A stretch of DNA of 64,000 bases. It comes from Candidatus Paracaedibacteraceae bacterium. GTDB taxonomy: Bacteria; Pseudomonadota; Alphaproteobacteria; Paracaedibacterales; Paracaedibacteraceae. The stretch spans positions 1 through 64,000 of the forward strand of contig JAIBEV010000162.1 in NCBI GenBank assembly GCA_019459505.1, written 5' to 3'. Under the pieces are notes generated by a model that made no database searches, was not told where the DNA came from, and saw nothing but the letters and a program-made list of their open reading frames with translations. The translations under genes and the position numbers were made by a program. Positions within the stretch are counted from its first letter, which is position 1. Every line of letters starts with the position of its first letter. Of the stretch, positions 19,203-28,261 are shown piece after piece.

Positions 19203-20207
19203 TCAATTAATTCCACTTTGAAAGTGTCCTACCGTAATTTTGGTCCAGGTCTTAATAGGTTGATAAATCCAATGGTCCAAAAGATCGTCCTTCTTTAATA
19301 CTTTTAGACGTTTTAAGAGATCGGCCATCGCAACTTCAGCTGCCTTAAGGTTACCATCATCAATACGGAGGGCAATTCCCCACTTTTTGTCAGGAATCCA
19401 ACCAGTGAAAACGCCGTCAGCACCCATTTTTGCTAAAATCTTTCCCTCAGTTCTCTCAATAATATCTGTACAAAAACGTCCGGTACCTGCAATCAGTTGG
19501 GGATTGGCCTGAACGGATTGAGTAACACGACCACAAGCTTTCTGAAGGTCGGTTCGCAAATCACGCGGATGTGCTAGTCGCGCCATCCCTTTCGCTAAGC
19601 CAATTAAGGGCATTCCCATCATCGGGATAGAGCACCCATCCGTTCCTTTAGGCGAAGATTGCCATTCAATGCCTAGAACCTCTGCTGCTGTCTGCATCAC
19701 CTGGCCCTGCAAGGGGCTTCCTAACGTACTGTATCCCTTGACCTCTGGATGAAGAAATTTAGCTAATGTCAAAAAACCAGCATGCTTGCCAGAACAGGCA
19801 TTGTGTAATGGATTTGGCTGTTGCCCTGTGAGCCGAAGTTGTTGCTTAGCCTGCCGCCCCATGGGAGCATGACTTCCACATTCTAAATCATCAACGGTGA
19901 AGCCGAGCCTTTCTAACCATTGCCAAACTAAACTGACATGAATAGGTTCGCCACTATGGGAGGCACAGGCTAAAGCAATTTCAGCATCTGTCACCTTAAA
20001 TTGATCAGCGGCTCCACTCACGAGCATTGCCAATACATTTAAGGGTTTAAGGGAAGAGCGAGCGAAAATCAACTGCTGATAATTGCCAGCTGCTGAAATT
20101 AGATCTCCTGCACTATCAACAACTGCATAACTCCCCCGATGACGATTTTCAATAAGGTCGCCGCGTTTTACCTCGGCCAATACCGGATTGTTTACAGTTT
20201 GACTCAT
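19203..20207 (-). CDS. Asparaginase of the Rhizobium (class 3) type
   Basis: The 334-residue enzyme should hydrolyse asparagine to aspartate and ammonia. It belongs to the family first known from Rhizobium etli, unrelated to E. coli AnsA/AnsB. The S-S-L-K motif (near 51-54) supplies the nucleophile-lysine pair. Further conserved sites are A-S-H-S-G-E, N-A-C-S-G-K-H, G-T-D-G-C-S-I-P and G-T-G-R-F-C-T-D, whose cysteines match the conserved cysteines of the family. Its ATG overlaps the rapZ TGA in ATGA, so it is translationally coupled to rapZ. Asparagine use would suit an intracellular lifestyle. Confidence 0.88.
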   Translation of the reverse strand: MSQTVNNPVLAEVKRGDLIENRHRGSYAVVDSAGDLISAAGNYQQLIFARSSLKPLNVLAMLVSGAADQFKVTDAEIALACASHSGEPIHVSLVWQWLERLGFTVDDLECGSHAPMGRQAKQQLRLTGQQPNPLHNACSGKHAGFLTLAKFLHPEVKGYSTLGSPLQGQVMQTAAEVLGIEWQSSPKGTDGCSIPMMGMPLIGLAKGMARLAHPRDLRTDLQKACGRVTQSVQANPQLIAGTGRFCTDIIERTEGKILAKMGADGVFTGWIPDKKWGIALRIDDGNLKAAEVAMADLLKRLKVLKKDDLLDHWIYQPIKTWTKITVGHFQSGIN

Positions 20208-21079
20208 AATCCTAACTCCCGATGTTCAACCATTACATTTTCTCCAATTTCTTGAAGGTATTTTTTTAACTCTTCAACCATGAAAACTGAACGATGTTGA
20301 CCGCCGGTACAACCACAGGCAATTGTCAAATAACTCCGTCCAGAGTTCTGAAATCCCTTGAGAGTAGGCTCTAAAGTTTGTTTGATTGAGGTAAAAACAC
20401 TGTTCCATGAGCGATCATGTTGGAGAAACTTTGCAACCGGTTCATCCTGTCCCGTTAAAGGCTGCAAATGTTCCTCATAATGGGGGTTTTCCAAAAATCG
20501 TGCATCCAGCACAACATCTGCATCGGCGGGCAATCCTTTACGATAGGAAAAGGAAATTAAACGAATTTGTAGCTTTGGCGATGTGGGCCGAGTAAAGATA
20601 TTTTTAAGAACACGCCCTAAGGTCACAACCGACAATAAGGACGTATCAATGACATGGTCTGCAGCGGCTTTGATAGGGGCTAAACGCGCCCGTTCTTCTT
20701 GAATACCCTCGGCTAATGTTTTATGTCCATAAGGGTGGCGGTGACGCGAAATATTATAGCGTTTCATCAACACATCATCATGACAGCCCAGATATAACAG
20801 TTTAACATTATAAGTCTGGCGTAACTTATCCAACGTGGTCAAAAAACTATCCGCCTGGGCGCCAAGGGTACGAACATCCACCCCTACCACCAGGGGAAGT
20901 TCCAAATTTCCTTCTTGAATGCCTTGATGTAAATAGGCAAATAAATATTGCGGCAAGTTATCAATAACGGTATATCCCAGATCTTCAAAAACCTTTAGAG
21001 CTGTTGATCGGCCAGCTCCTGACATACCGGTGATAAAAGTAAAATCCGGTAGTTTTTTATGATGTTGTGCCGCCATCAT
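20204..21079 (-). CDS. rapZ: RNase adapter / nucleotide-binding protein RapZ
   Basis: The 291-residue RapZ/YvcJ family protein has Walker A G-M-S-G-A-G-R-S-T near 18-26. The C-terminal domain contains the conserved G-C-T-G-G-Q-H-R-S-V near 257. In E. coli RapZ senses glucosamine-6-phosphate and steers RNase E; in alphaproteobacteria it usually lies near HPr kinase and PTS genes. Here its partner is asparaginase, in a 4-base overlap. An AGGAGG-like site precedes the ATG. Confidence 0.93.
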   Translation of the reverse strand: MMAAQHHKKLPDFTFITGMSGAGRSTALKVFEDLGYTVIDNLPQYLFAYLHQGIQEGNLELPLVVGVDVRTLGAQADSFLTTLDKLRQTYNVKLLYLGCHDDVLMKRYNISRHRHPYGHKTLAEGIQEERARLAPIKAAADHVIDTSLLSVVTLGRVLKNIFTRPTSPKLQIRLISFSYRKGLPADADVVLDARFLENPHYEEHLQPLTGQDEPVAKFLQHDRSWNSVFTSIKQTLEPTLKGFQNSGRSYLTIACGCTGGQHRSVFMVEELKKYLQEIGENVMVEHRELGL

Positions 21080-21159
21080 TCCTCCTGAGACAAACTGTCA
21101 TCTATTTTTTATTATGATTCTTAAGTACATCTAAAACCATAACTTTCTGGAGGTTAAAA

Positions 21160-21606
21160 ATGAAGGCAAAATTCTTAATTACGGCTCTTTTCTTTACAAC
21201 AACGCTTGTTATGGCGGATTGTTGCTCAGAATCCACCCAAAAAAATATCCATATTGAACAACCCTTAGTACGTCCTGCTCAAGTGGGTACCAATACAGGT
21301 GCCTATATGAAAATTAAGCTAGACTGCATGAAAGCAACCGATACACTCCTCAGTGCTGAGTGTAATGTCTGTGAAAGGGTCGAGCTTCATGACCATATTA
21401 ATGATAATGGCATTATGCGCATGCGCCCCATACACAACGTTATTATTAAAGATGGAGAAGTTAATTTTAAACCCGGTGGGTTACATATTATGCTGATGGG
21501 ATTAAAGCGCGACTTAAAGGAAGGTGAAACCTTAAAAATTCGCCTTAATTTTGAAAAAGCTGGTGCTATTGATATTAACTATACAATCAAGAATCCGGTC
21601 GCTTAA
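21160..21606 (+). CDS. Periplasmic PCu(A)C copper chaperone
   Basis: The 148-residue protein has a signal peptide (about 1-19, ending V-M-A-D) and the copper motif H-D-H followed by methionines (I-M-R-M-R-P) and then G-L-H-I-M-L-M, the H(M)-x10-M-x21-H-x-M arrangement. The family delivers Cu(I) to the CuA centre of cytochrome oxidase. Two cysteine pairs are unusual for the family: C-C just after the signal peptide and C-N-V-C near 71. They may form a disulphide or bind metal. A GGAGG ribosome-binding site is present. Confidence 0.88.
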   Translation: MKAKFLITALFFTTTLVMADCCSESTQKNIHIEQPLVRPAQVGTNTGAYMKIKLDCMKATDTLLSAECNVCERVELHDHINDNGIMRMRPIHNVIIKDGEVNFKPGGLHIMLMGLKRDLKEGETLKIRLNFEKAGAIDINYTIKNPVA

Positions 21607-21629
21607 TTCTCCTACTTTAGGCAAGGAAG

Positions 21630-21667
21630 CGGAAACTCGCTATGGGTTCTCTAATCTCGAGTTTCCG
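21630..21667. terminator. Inverted repeat between convergent copper chaperone and SDR genes
   Basis: CGGAAACTCG (21630-21639) pairs perfectly with CGAGTTTCCG (21658-21667). It lies between two convergent genes and could terminate in either direction, though the following T content is modest. Confidence 0.5.
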
Positions 21668-21742
21668 GTTTACTTTCGGCCAATCGAAAAAATTTTTCTC
21701 TTTGCTGACCTTTCTGCCTAAAAGCTATGCTTCCCCTCTTTT

Positions 21743-22561
21743 TTAGTCCAAAAAGAAATCCGGCATTAAGGGAACGCCCTCTTTCATGGCATAGGGCGAT
21801 AAATCTTTAATACCAGCATCAAATAAGACTTCTTCATCAGTAAAGAAGTTCCCAGTACACGCCTTGGCGTTCCGATTTAAAATCACATAAGCCGCATCTG
21901 CCACAATTTCTGGCTTGCGCATGCAATCTAACGAAATATTTGCATCAATGGCTTTAAAGGCATCCGTTGCAATGGCTGTGACCGGCCATAAAGCATTAAA
22001 AGCAACTCCTTTGTCTCGAAATTCTTCGGCCATTCCCAACACACACATGCTCATCCCATACTTAGACATGGTATAAGCCACATGGTTTTTAAACCATTTT
22101 GGATTCTTATTCAGCGGTGGCGATAAAGTCAAGACATGCGGATTAGCCGCTTTGAAGAGATGCGGCAAGCAAGCCTGTATGGTGGCAAAGGTTGCCCGAC
22201 CATTAACCGTCATCATCAAATCGAAACGATTCATGGGTGTCTGTAAGGTGCCAGTTAAGCTAATAGCACTGGCATTATTCACAACAATATCAATCCCACC
22301 AAATCGCTCCACCGCTTGGCTGACCGCTTCTTGAATCTGGCTTTCTTGACGAACATCGACTTTAAGAGGAAGGCATTGTCCCCCAGCTGCTTCAATTTCT
22401 TGTGCAACGGTGTAAATTGTCCCAGGCAATCGAGAATGCGGCACATCCGTTTTTGCCGCAATCACGACCTTAGCCCCGTCTTGAGCACATTTTAAAGCGA
22501 TAGCGCGACCAATGCCGCGACTACCCCCTGTTATAAATAAAGTTTTACCGTTTAAGGACAT
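21743..22561 (-). CDS. Short-chain dehydrogenase/reductase, HSDL2-like
   Basis: The 272-residue Rossmann protein has T-G-G-S-R-G-I-G near 11, N-N-A-S near 91 and the catalytic Y-T-M-S-K near 162-166. The layout resembles the bacterial HSDL2-type oxidoreductases linked to fatty-acid metabolism. It is the last gene of a minus-strand operon with thiolase, the multifunctional enzyme and an acyl-CoA dehydrogenase, supporting a role in lipid oxidation. The precise substrate is unknown. Confidence 0.85.
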   Translation of the reverse strand: MSLNGKTLFITGGSRGIGRAIALKCAQDGAKVVIAAKTDVPHSRLPGTIYTVAQEIEAAGGQCLPLKVDVRQESQIQEAVSQAVERFGGIDIVVNNASAISLTGTLQTPMNRFDLMMTVNGRATFATIQACLPHLFKAANPHVLTLSPPLNKNPKWFKNHVAYTMSKYGMSMCVLGMAEEFRDKGVAFNALWPVTAIATDAFKAIDANISLDCMRKPEIVADAAYVILNRNAKACTGNFFTDEEVLFDAGIKDLSPYAMKEGVPLMPDFFLD

Positions 22562-22572
22562 CGTTTTTCCCC

Positions 22573-24360
22573 TTATCCAAAGTGCTTATCATCAAGATTC
22601 ATCAACGGTTTTGCACCTGCCATAATCTGAGAGAATAAGGCGGAAGATTGAGGTAAAACCTTGGTCATAAAGAATCTTGCTGTATGAATTTTAGCCTCAT
22701 AGAAGTCATCTTCTCCCTGACCAATTTTAGCTTGTGCTACTTCAATAGCACGGCACCATAAATAAGCTAAAGCCGTTAATCCAAACAACCGCAAATAGTC
22801 AGTTGCCGCTGCTCCCGCCTCATCGGCATTACCCAAAGCTTTGGTAGCGATATTAACAGTCGCTTGTTGCAAACGTCCATACACCTTAGCAAGGGGTTGG
22901 ATAAACTCGACAAATTCAGTATTGGTTGCATGCTGTACTAAATAAGCATCGATGGGGTGGAAGAAACGGCGCAAGTATCGACCCGCATGGGCAGGCAACT
23001 TACGACCAATTAAGTCCAAGGCCTGTACACCATTAGTTCCTTCGTAAATTTGCGCAATCCGTGCGTCCCGGGCAAATTGTTCCATTCCCCATTCATGAAT
23101 ATAGCCATGCCCACCAAAAACTTGAAGTCCCAGATTCGCTACATCTGTTCCAACATCCGTCAAGAAGGCTTTAATGAGAGGGGTCATAAGCTGAACAAAA
23201 TCTGCGGCTTCTTGCTGTTGAACTGGATCATCACTGTGTTCCATAACATCCAAGGACTCCGCAACCCACGCTGCTAACAAACGGCATCCTTCATTCAAGG
23301 ATTTCATCGTCAACAGCATCCGTCGAATATCTGGGTGGACCATCAAGGGGTCGGCTGGCTTATCTGGATATTTCGTTCCTGTCAATGAACGCCCTTGCAA
23401 ACGATCGCGGGCATAAGCCAAGGCATTTTGATAAGCAACCTCAGCAATACCTAGGCCTTGCATACCAACGCCGATCCGTTCGTTATTCATCATGGTGAAC
23501 ATGTTGTTAATCCCTTTATAGAGATCCCCAACCAAATATCCGATCGCTCCATCAAAATTCATCACACAGGTTGAAGAGGCTTTAATTCCCATTTTGTGCT
23601 CAATAGAGGCACAAAAAACAGGGTTACGTTCTCCTAAGCTGCCATCCTCCTTCACCATAAATTTAGGTACTAAGAACAAACTGATTCCTTTTATTCCGGA
23701 AACAGATTCAGGGGTTCTCGCAATCACAAAGTGAATAATATTGTCCGTTAAATCATGATCACCGGATGAAATGAAAATCTTCGTTCCAGAGATTTTATAA
23801 GTGCCATCAGCCTGTGGTTCAGCTTTTGTCCGCAGTAATCCTAAGTCCGTCCCACAATGAGGTTCCGTTAAACACATGGTTCCAGCCCAGGTTCCCTGAA
23901 TCAATTTGGGCAGATACTTATCTTTAAGTTCTTTACTTCCGTGACGTTCCAACATAATAGAAGATCCCCGCGTGAGTCCCGGATAAAGACTGAAAGCAAG
24001 ATTGGAGGAACAAATCATTTCTTCTGTCATCATGGAAATAATATTAGGCAACCCTTGTCCGCCATAGTCAGGATTTCCCGTCAAGGTTGGCCATCCACCC
24101 TCTACGAAAGCTTTGTAGGCTTCTTTAAACCCTTTGGGTGTCGTGACGGCATGATCATGCCAGTGACAGCCTTCCTTATCACCTGATTGGTTTAGCGGGT
24201 GCAAAACAGTTTCCGTAAATCGAGCCGACTCATTAAAAACGGCTTCAATTAGATCTTTGTTAACCTCAGAAAATTGAGGAATTGATTGAACTCGGTTTGT
24301 CCCGATCACTTCATCAAGAACAAACATCATATCTCTTAAAGGGGCTTTATAAGTGGGCAT
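22573..24360 (-). CDS. Acyl-CoA dehydrogenase
   Basis: This 595-residue FAD flavoprotein should oxidise acyl-CoA to trans-2-enoyl-CoA, the first step of beta-oxidation. M-C-L-T-E-P-H-C-G-T-D near 165 and the D-A-R-I-A-Q-I-Y-E-G-T-N-G motif near 427 are diagnostic. The length and C-terminal extension match the larger proteobacterial acyl-CoA dehydrogenases that include an extra C-terminal domain. It lies two bases from the multifunctional enzyme gene and 11 from the SDR gene. Confidence 0.92.
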   Translation of the reverse strand: MPTYKAPLRDMMFVLDEVIGTNRVQSIPQFSEVNKDLIEAVFNESARFTETVLHPLNQSGDKEGCHWHDHAVTTPKGFKEAYKAFVEGGWPTLTGNPDYGGQGLPNIISMMTEEMICSSNLAFSLYPGLTRGSSIMLERHGSKELKDKYLPKLIQGTWAGTMCLTEPHCGTDLGLLRTKAEPQADGTYKISGTKIFISSGDHDLTDNIIHFVIARTPESVSGIKGISLFLVPKFMVKEDGSLGERNPVFCASIEHKMGIKASSTCVMNFDGAIGYLVGDLYKGINNMFTMMNNERIGVGMQGLGIAEVAYQNALAYARDRLQGRSLTGTKYPDKPADPLMVHPDIRRMLLTMKSLNEGCRLLAAWVAESLDVMEHSDDPVQQQEAADFVQLMTPLIKAFLTDVGTDVANLGLQVFGGHGYIHEWGMEQFARDARIAQIYEGTNGVQALDLIGRKLPAHAGRYLRRFFHPIDAYLVQHATNTEFVEFIQPLAKVYGRLQQATVNIATKALGNADEAGAAATDYLRLFGLTALAYLWCRAIEVAQAKIGQGEDDFYEAKIHTARFFMTKVLPQSSALFSQIMAGAKPLMNLDDKHFG

Positions 24361-24362
24361 CG

Positions 24363-26681
24363 TTAGTTCCTCAATGGTTTTCCGGTTTCAAGAATGCTCT
24401 CAACACGCGCGTGGGTCTTTGAATTTCGGACCAACGCCATGAAAGCTTCCCTCTCAAGCGCTAAAATCTCATCCTCAGTTGAAGCTTCATCGTCTCCTCC
24501 TGTTAAAATGTAAGCCAGTTTTTTAGAAACCTCTTCGTCATACGCACTGGCTTTACCCAACTTAACCATTGCTTTGACAGCCATATTTAAGGAAACACGC
24601 GCCCCACTCCCGGGAAGGTTAAACACCATGGGCTCGGGCGCTTTATATCCATCAACCATGCATAACGCTTGGGTTTTGGCGGTCGCTAAGACCCGATCCC
24701 GATTCATAACGATTGGGTCTTCTTCTTGAAGGAATAACAATTCTTTCGCTTCAAAGGCAGACTTTGCCACCCGAGCTGTCCCAATGGTTTCAAATAATTT
24801 ACCCACAGCAACCATACCGCCACCGGGCCGCTTTTTATTGTTCAGCGACCGATGTAGCATTTCTTTACACCCACCCCAAGCTGGGACAATACCGACTCCA
24901 ACCTCGACCAAACCAATATAAGACTCAGCATGGGCCACAACAGCGTCACTGTGGAGCAAGATTTCACAGCCGCCCCCAAGCGCCATTCCAGCAGGCGCTG
25001 ACACGACAGGGAACGGCGCATATTTCAAGGCTTTATAAGCATCTTGTCCGCCCTTAACAATATCGGCAATAAGAGGCCACATGGCTACATTCATCGCAAA
25101 TAAGGCTAATCCAAGGTTAGCGCCAGCCGAGAAGTTTGATCCCTCATTATAAACGACTAAAGCCTTATAATCCTTTTGAACAATCTCAATCGCTTTAAAG
25201 ACCATCTTCATGGTTTCAGGATCGAGGGAATTCATTTTGCTGATAAACTCAAGGCAAACCACGCCATCGCCAATATCCCATAGGGCAGCCGATGCATTCT
25301 TTGCAATCGGTTTAGAGCGTAACTTAATGTCACTGAGCAACAAGACACCCTCAGGGCGTTTCAATGCTTCATACCCCTTACCGTCAAAATAGTGAATTTG
25401 ACCATTCTCAACTCTGTAGAAAGAGCCTTCTCCAACGGCTTCAAGAATTTTAGGAACGGCACGACCTTCAGCCTTTAAGCGATCGGCAAACCATTTGGCC
25501 CCGATCTTATCAATCAACTCAAAAGGACCAAATTTCCAATTGTATCCGAGGCGCATGGCAGCATCGATGTCTGCAATATTATCGGCAATCTCATCCACAA
25601 TATCAGCGGTATAGCGTAAGACTTCAGACAAAACAGTCCAAGCAAACTCACTGTAACGATCCTTTGCGGAAAGCAAAAGCTGCAAGTTGTTTTTTGCCGT
25701 CTCCAGGATGGTCACTTTTGCTTTTTTAGATGGGGTAAATTCTCCTGTCTTCAAATTAACGGATTCCTTGACCTTGGTACCATCAGCTTTTTTGCCTAAC
25801 CGATAGAAACCACCCTTCCCTTTGCGGCCAGTGTACCCCTCTTCAATCAATTTGTTGATCACCGGTATATCTTTATAGGATGTATGGAACGGATCTGTTG
25901 CTGGTAAGGCTTGGCGCATGCTTTGGGTAACAAGGGGGATCAAATCTAATCCTACTAAGTCTACCAACCCAAAAACACCTGTCTTAGGAATACCCATTGG
26001 ACGGCCAAAAATAGCATCTGCTTCCTCAACGGATATATCATGTGCCAAAGCCTCAACCATGGCTTTTTGAATCCAAAATGTCCCAATACGATTAGCAATA
26101 AAGCCAGGTGAATCTTTACAATGAACCACCCCTTTACCTAAGAATCTATCGCCAAAATCAGAAAGCATTTTTAAGGATTCTTTATCCGACTCTTTTGATG
26201 AAACAATTTCTAAAAGGCGAGTATAACGGGGCGGATTAAAAAAGTGAGTGATAAAGAAATTCTTTTTAAATTCCACAGACCGTCCTTCAATAAGCTTTTG
26301 CATAGGAATGGTTGAGGTGTTGGAAGATACAATAGTGCCTGGCCTTACCACCTTTTCAATCTTTTCATAAAGGTCGCGTTTATATTCAATCTTTTCGATG
26401 ATGGCTTCCACCACCCAATCACAGTCTGCCAACTTATCAAGATCGGACTCTGTATTTCCAGCGGTGACACGCTTGACAGCCGCCGCCGACATAAAAGGAG
26501 CCGGGTCTGTCTTCTTCATTTTTTCAAGCGCATCTTCTGCCAATTTATTTTTTTGCCCGAACCCCGATTGAGGCAAATCTAATAACAGAACCTGAATCCC
26601 CGCATTAGCCATATGTGCGGCAATACCGCTGCCCATAACACCTGCGCCAATAACCGCAGCTTTTTTAATTTCTTTCACCAT
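24363..26681 (-). CDS. Bifunctional 3-hydroxyacyl-CoA dehydrogenase / enoyl-CoA hydratase
   Basis: The protein of about 772 residues has the FadN-like order: an N-terminal NAD-binding dehydrogenase with G-A-G-V-M-G-S-G-I-A near 12, a second dehydrogenase half, then a C-terminal crotonase domain with A-L-G-G-G-C-E near 570. E. coli FadB has the reverse order. It carries out steps two and three of beta-oxidation. The start is the ATG at 26681, after GGAGGCAATTTA; a longer reading into the thiolase gene is not needed. Its ATG overlaps the thiolase TAA by one base. Confidence 0.94.
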   Translation of the reverse strand: MVKEIKKAAVIGAGVMGSGIAAHMANAGIQVLLLDLPQSGFGQKNKLAEDALEKMKKTDPAPFMSAAAVKRVTAGNTESDLDKLADCDWVVEAIIEKIEYKRDLYEKIEKVVRPGTIVSSNTSTIPMQKLIEGRSVEFKKNFFITHFFNPPRYTRLLEIVSSKESDKESLKMLSDFGDRFLGKGVVHCKDSPGFIANRIGTFWIQKAMVEALAHDISVEEADAIFGRPMGIPKTGVFGLVDLVGLDLIPLVTQSMRQALPATDPFHTSYKDIPVINKLIEEGYTGRKGKGGFYRLGKKADGTKVKESVNLKTGEFTPSKKAKVTILETAKNNLQLLLSAKDRYSEFAWTVLSEVLRYTADIVDEIADNIADIDAAMRLGYNWKFGPFELIDKIGAKWFADRLKAEGRAVPKILEAVGEGSFYRVENGQIHYFDGKGYEALKRPEGVLLLSDIKLRSKPIAKNASAALWDIGDGVVCLEFISKMNSLDPETMKMVFKAIEIVQKDYKALVVYNEGSNFSAGANLGLALFAMNVAMWPLIADIVKGGQDAYKALKYAPFPVVSAPAGMALGGGCEILLHSDAVVAHAESYIGLVEVGVGIVPAWGGCKEMLHRSLNNKKRPGGGMVAVGKLFETIGTARVAKSAFEAKELLFLQEEDPIVMNRDRVLATAKTQALCMVDGYKAPEPMVFNLPGSGARVSLNMAVKAMVKLGKASAYDEEVSKKLAYILTGGDDEASTEDEILALEREAFMALVRNSKTHARVESILETGKPLRN

Positions 26682-27817
26682 TAAATTGCCTCCAGAATTG
26701 TTGCGATTCCTTGTCCACCCCCAATACACTGGGCTGACAAAGCATACTTCTTCTTTTCCCGTTGCAATAACGCCGCAGCTTTACCTGTAATACGTGCTCC
26801 CGTGGCCCCCAGCGGATGACCCAAGGCAAGAGCGCCACCATCGATATTGATTTTGTTCCAATCAAGGCCAAGCTCTTTGACACAGGCGATGGCTTGTGAG
26901 GCAAACGCTTCGTTTAATTCAACAATGTCCATATCCTGAGCTGTTAAACCGGCACGCTCTAAAGCCTTTTTTGCCGCCGCGACCGGGCCAATCCCCATAA
27001 TATCGGGATCACAGCCAGCCACAGCAAAGCTCTTAATTCTTGCCAACATCGGCAGACCATGCTTTTTCGCATAATCTTCAGAACAGACAAGAACAGCGGC
27101 TGCACCATCGGTAATAGGAGAAGATGTTCCGGCCGTGACAGTTCCGTTAACATCAAAAGCGGGTTTCAGGTTGGCCAATGCTTCTAAAGTCGTACCTGGA
27201 CGAATACAGGAATCCTTATCAACGACGCCCCCTTTTGTTTGAAGAGAAATAATTTCATCAGCCAGACGACCTTCTGCTTGGGCTTTAGCAGCCTTGGCAT
27301 GAGAATCAACAGCGAGTTGTTCCTGTTCTTTGCGAGAAATATCCCACCGTTGTGCCACATTTTCCGCTGTGTCTCCCATGCCGATGTAGGCCCCCGGCAA
27401 TCGATCATAAAGTTTTGGATTAGGCAACGGATTAAAACCACCCATCGGCACACGGCTCATCGATTCAACCCCAGCACAGATAAAAACGTCACCAGCGCCG
27501 CAAGCAATAGCCCCCGCTGCCTGATGAATAGCCTGCATGGAGGACCCACAAAAACGGTTTACTGTAACGCCGCCAATTGTAATGGGTAAGTCAGCATTTA
27601 AAACGACGAGTCGACCTAAGTTTAAGCCCTGTTCTCCTTCTGGAAAAGCGCAGCCTAAAATTAAATCTTCAATATCACCCACATTAACTTTAGTTCTCTC
27701 AATCAAGCCCTTAACGGCTTCTGCTGCCATATCATCGGCTCTCACCTTGGTTAATTCTCCCTTCCCTCCAAATGAAAAAGGTGTACGGACATATCCAGCA
27801 ATAACGGCGTTTTTCAT
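26681..27817 (-). CDS. Acetyl-CoA acyltransferase (thiolase)
   Basis: The roughly 378-residue thiolase cleaves 3-ketoacyl-CoA in the last step of beta-oxidation. Catalytic Cys is in N-R-F-C-G-S-S near 88, His in G-H-P-L-G-A-T-G near 335, and the last Cys in C-I-G-G-G-Q-G near 365. The ATG at 27817 follows AGGAAGG at the right distance; upstream in-frame codons are rejected. It opens a four-gene operon (thiolase, FadN-type fusion, dehydrogenase, SDR). Confidence 0.95.
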   Translation of the reverse strand: MKNAVIAGYVRTPFSFGGKGELTKVRADDMAAEAVKGLIERTKVNVGDIEDLILGCAFPEGEQGLNLGRLVVLNADLPITIGGVTVNRFCGSSMQAIHQAAGAIACGAGDVFICAGVESMSRVPMGGFNPLPNPKLYDRLPGAYIGMGDTAENVAQRWDISRKEQEQLAVDSHAKAAKAQAEGRLADEIISLQTKGGVVDKDSCIRPGTTLEALANLKPAFDVNGTVTAGTSSPITDGAAAVLVCSEDYAKKHGLPMLARIKSFAVAGCDPDIMGIGPVAAAKKALERAGLTAQDMDIVELNEAFASQAIACVKELGLDWNKINIDGGALALGHPLGATGARITGKAAALLQREKKKYALSAQCIGGGQGIATILEAI

Positions 27818-28261
27818 GGAACCTTCCTGCAATTTTGTTCAACATTTATTAAAATGGTAACAAATAAATCAGAGAAGTTCATCGGGTATTTCTTCCTAAC
27901 GAAGGGTTAACAAAAAGGAAGATGAGGAATAAAAGAAGGTGATATAAGCCTTTATAGATAAAATCTTCTATTCGCGTATTCGCGTTAAAATCAGAAAAAG
28001 CTATACGCTCTTGGCTCAAACCATCATTCGAGTGTATAAAGAGGCACTTTTTTAAGATTCTCTCTCACAAATAATTCTGGGTACGTAAAATTTACTTAGG
28101 CTTATTTTCTAAATTGTACCTAGACTTTTATTCTTTTAAATTAAGGCTTGGTTTAAAAATATCAATTCAATGTATTAAAATTATTTAATTACTTTAAAGA
28201 GAATTTGCTTCCCAAGTTTGAAAATAATAGGTAGCAAAAACAAAAATCTATAGGATAACCC
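27818..28261. other. Intergenic region without recognised gene
   Basis: These 444 AT-rich bases separate divergent genes (the thiolase operon and a large exported protein) and should hold both promoters. I see no RNA gene, repeat-family copy or convincing ORF. AGGATAACCC just before 28262 is the ribosome-binding site of the exported protein. Confidence 0.6.

Noticed and set aside
27239-27589. 116-residue plus-strand ORF opposite the thiolase gene
   Set aside because: Antisense shadow of a highly conserved thiolase; no start signals.
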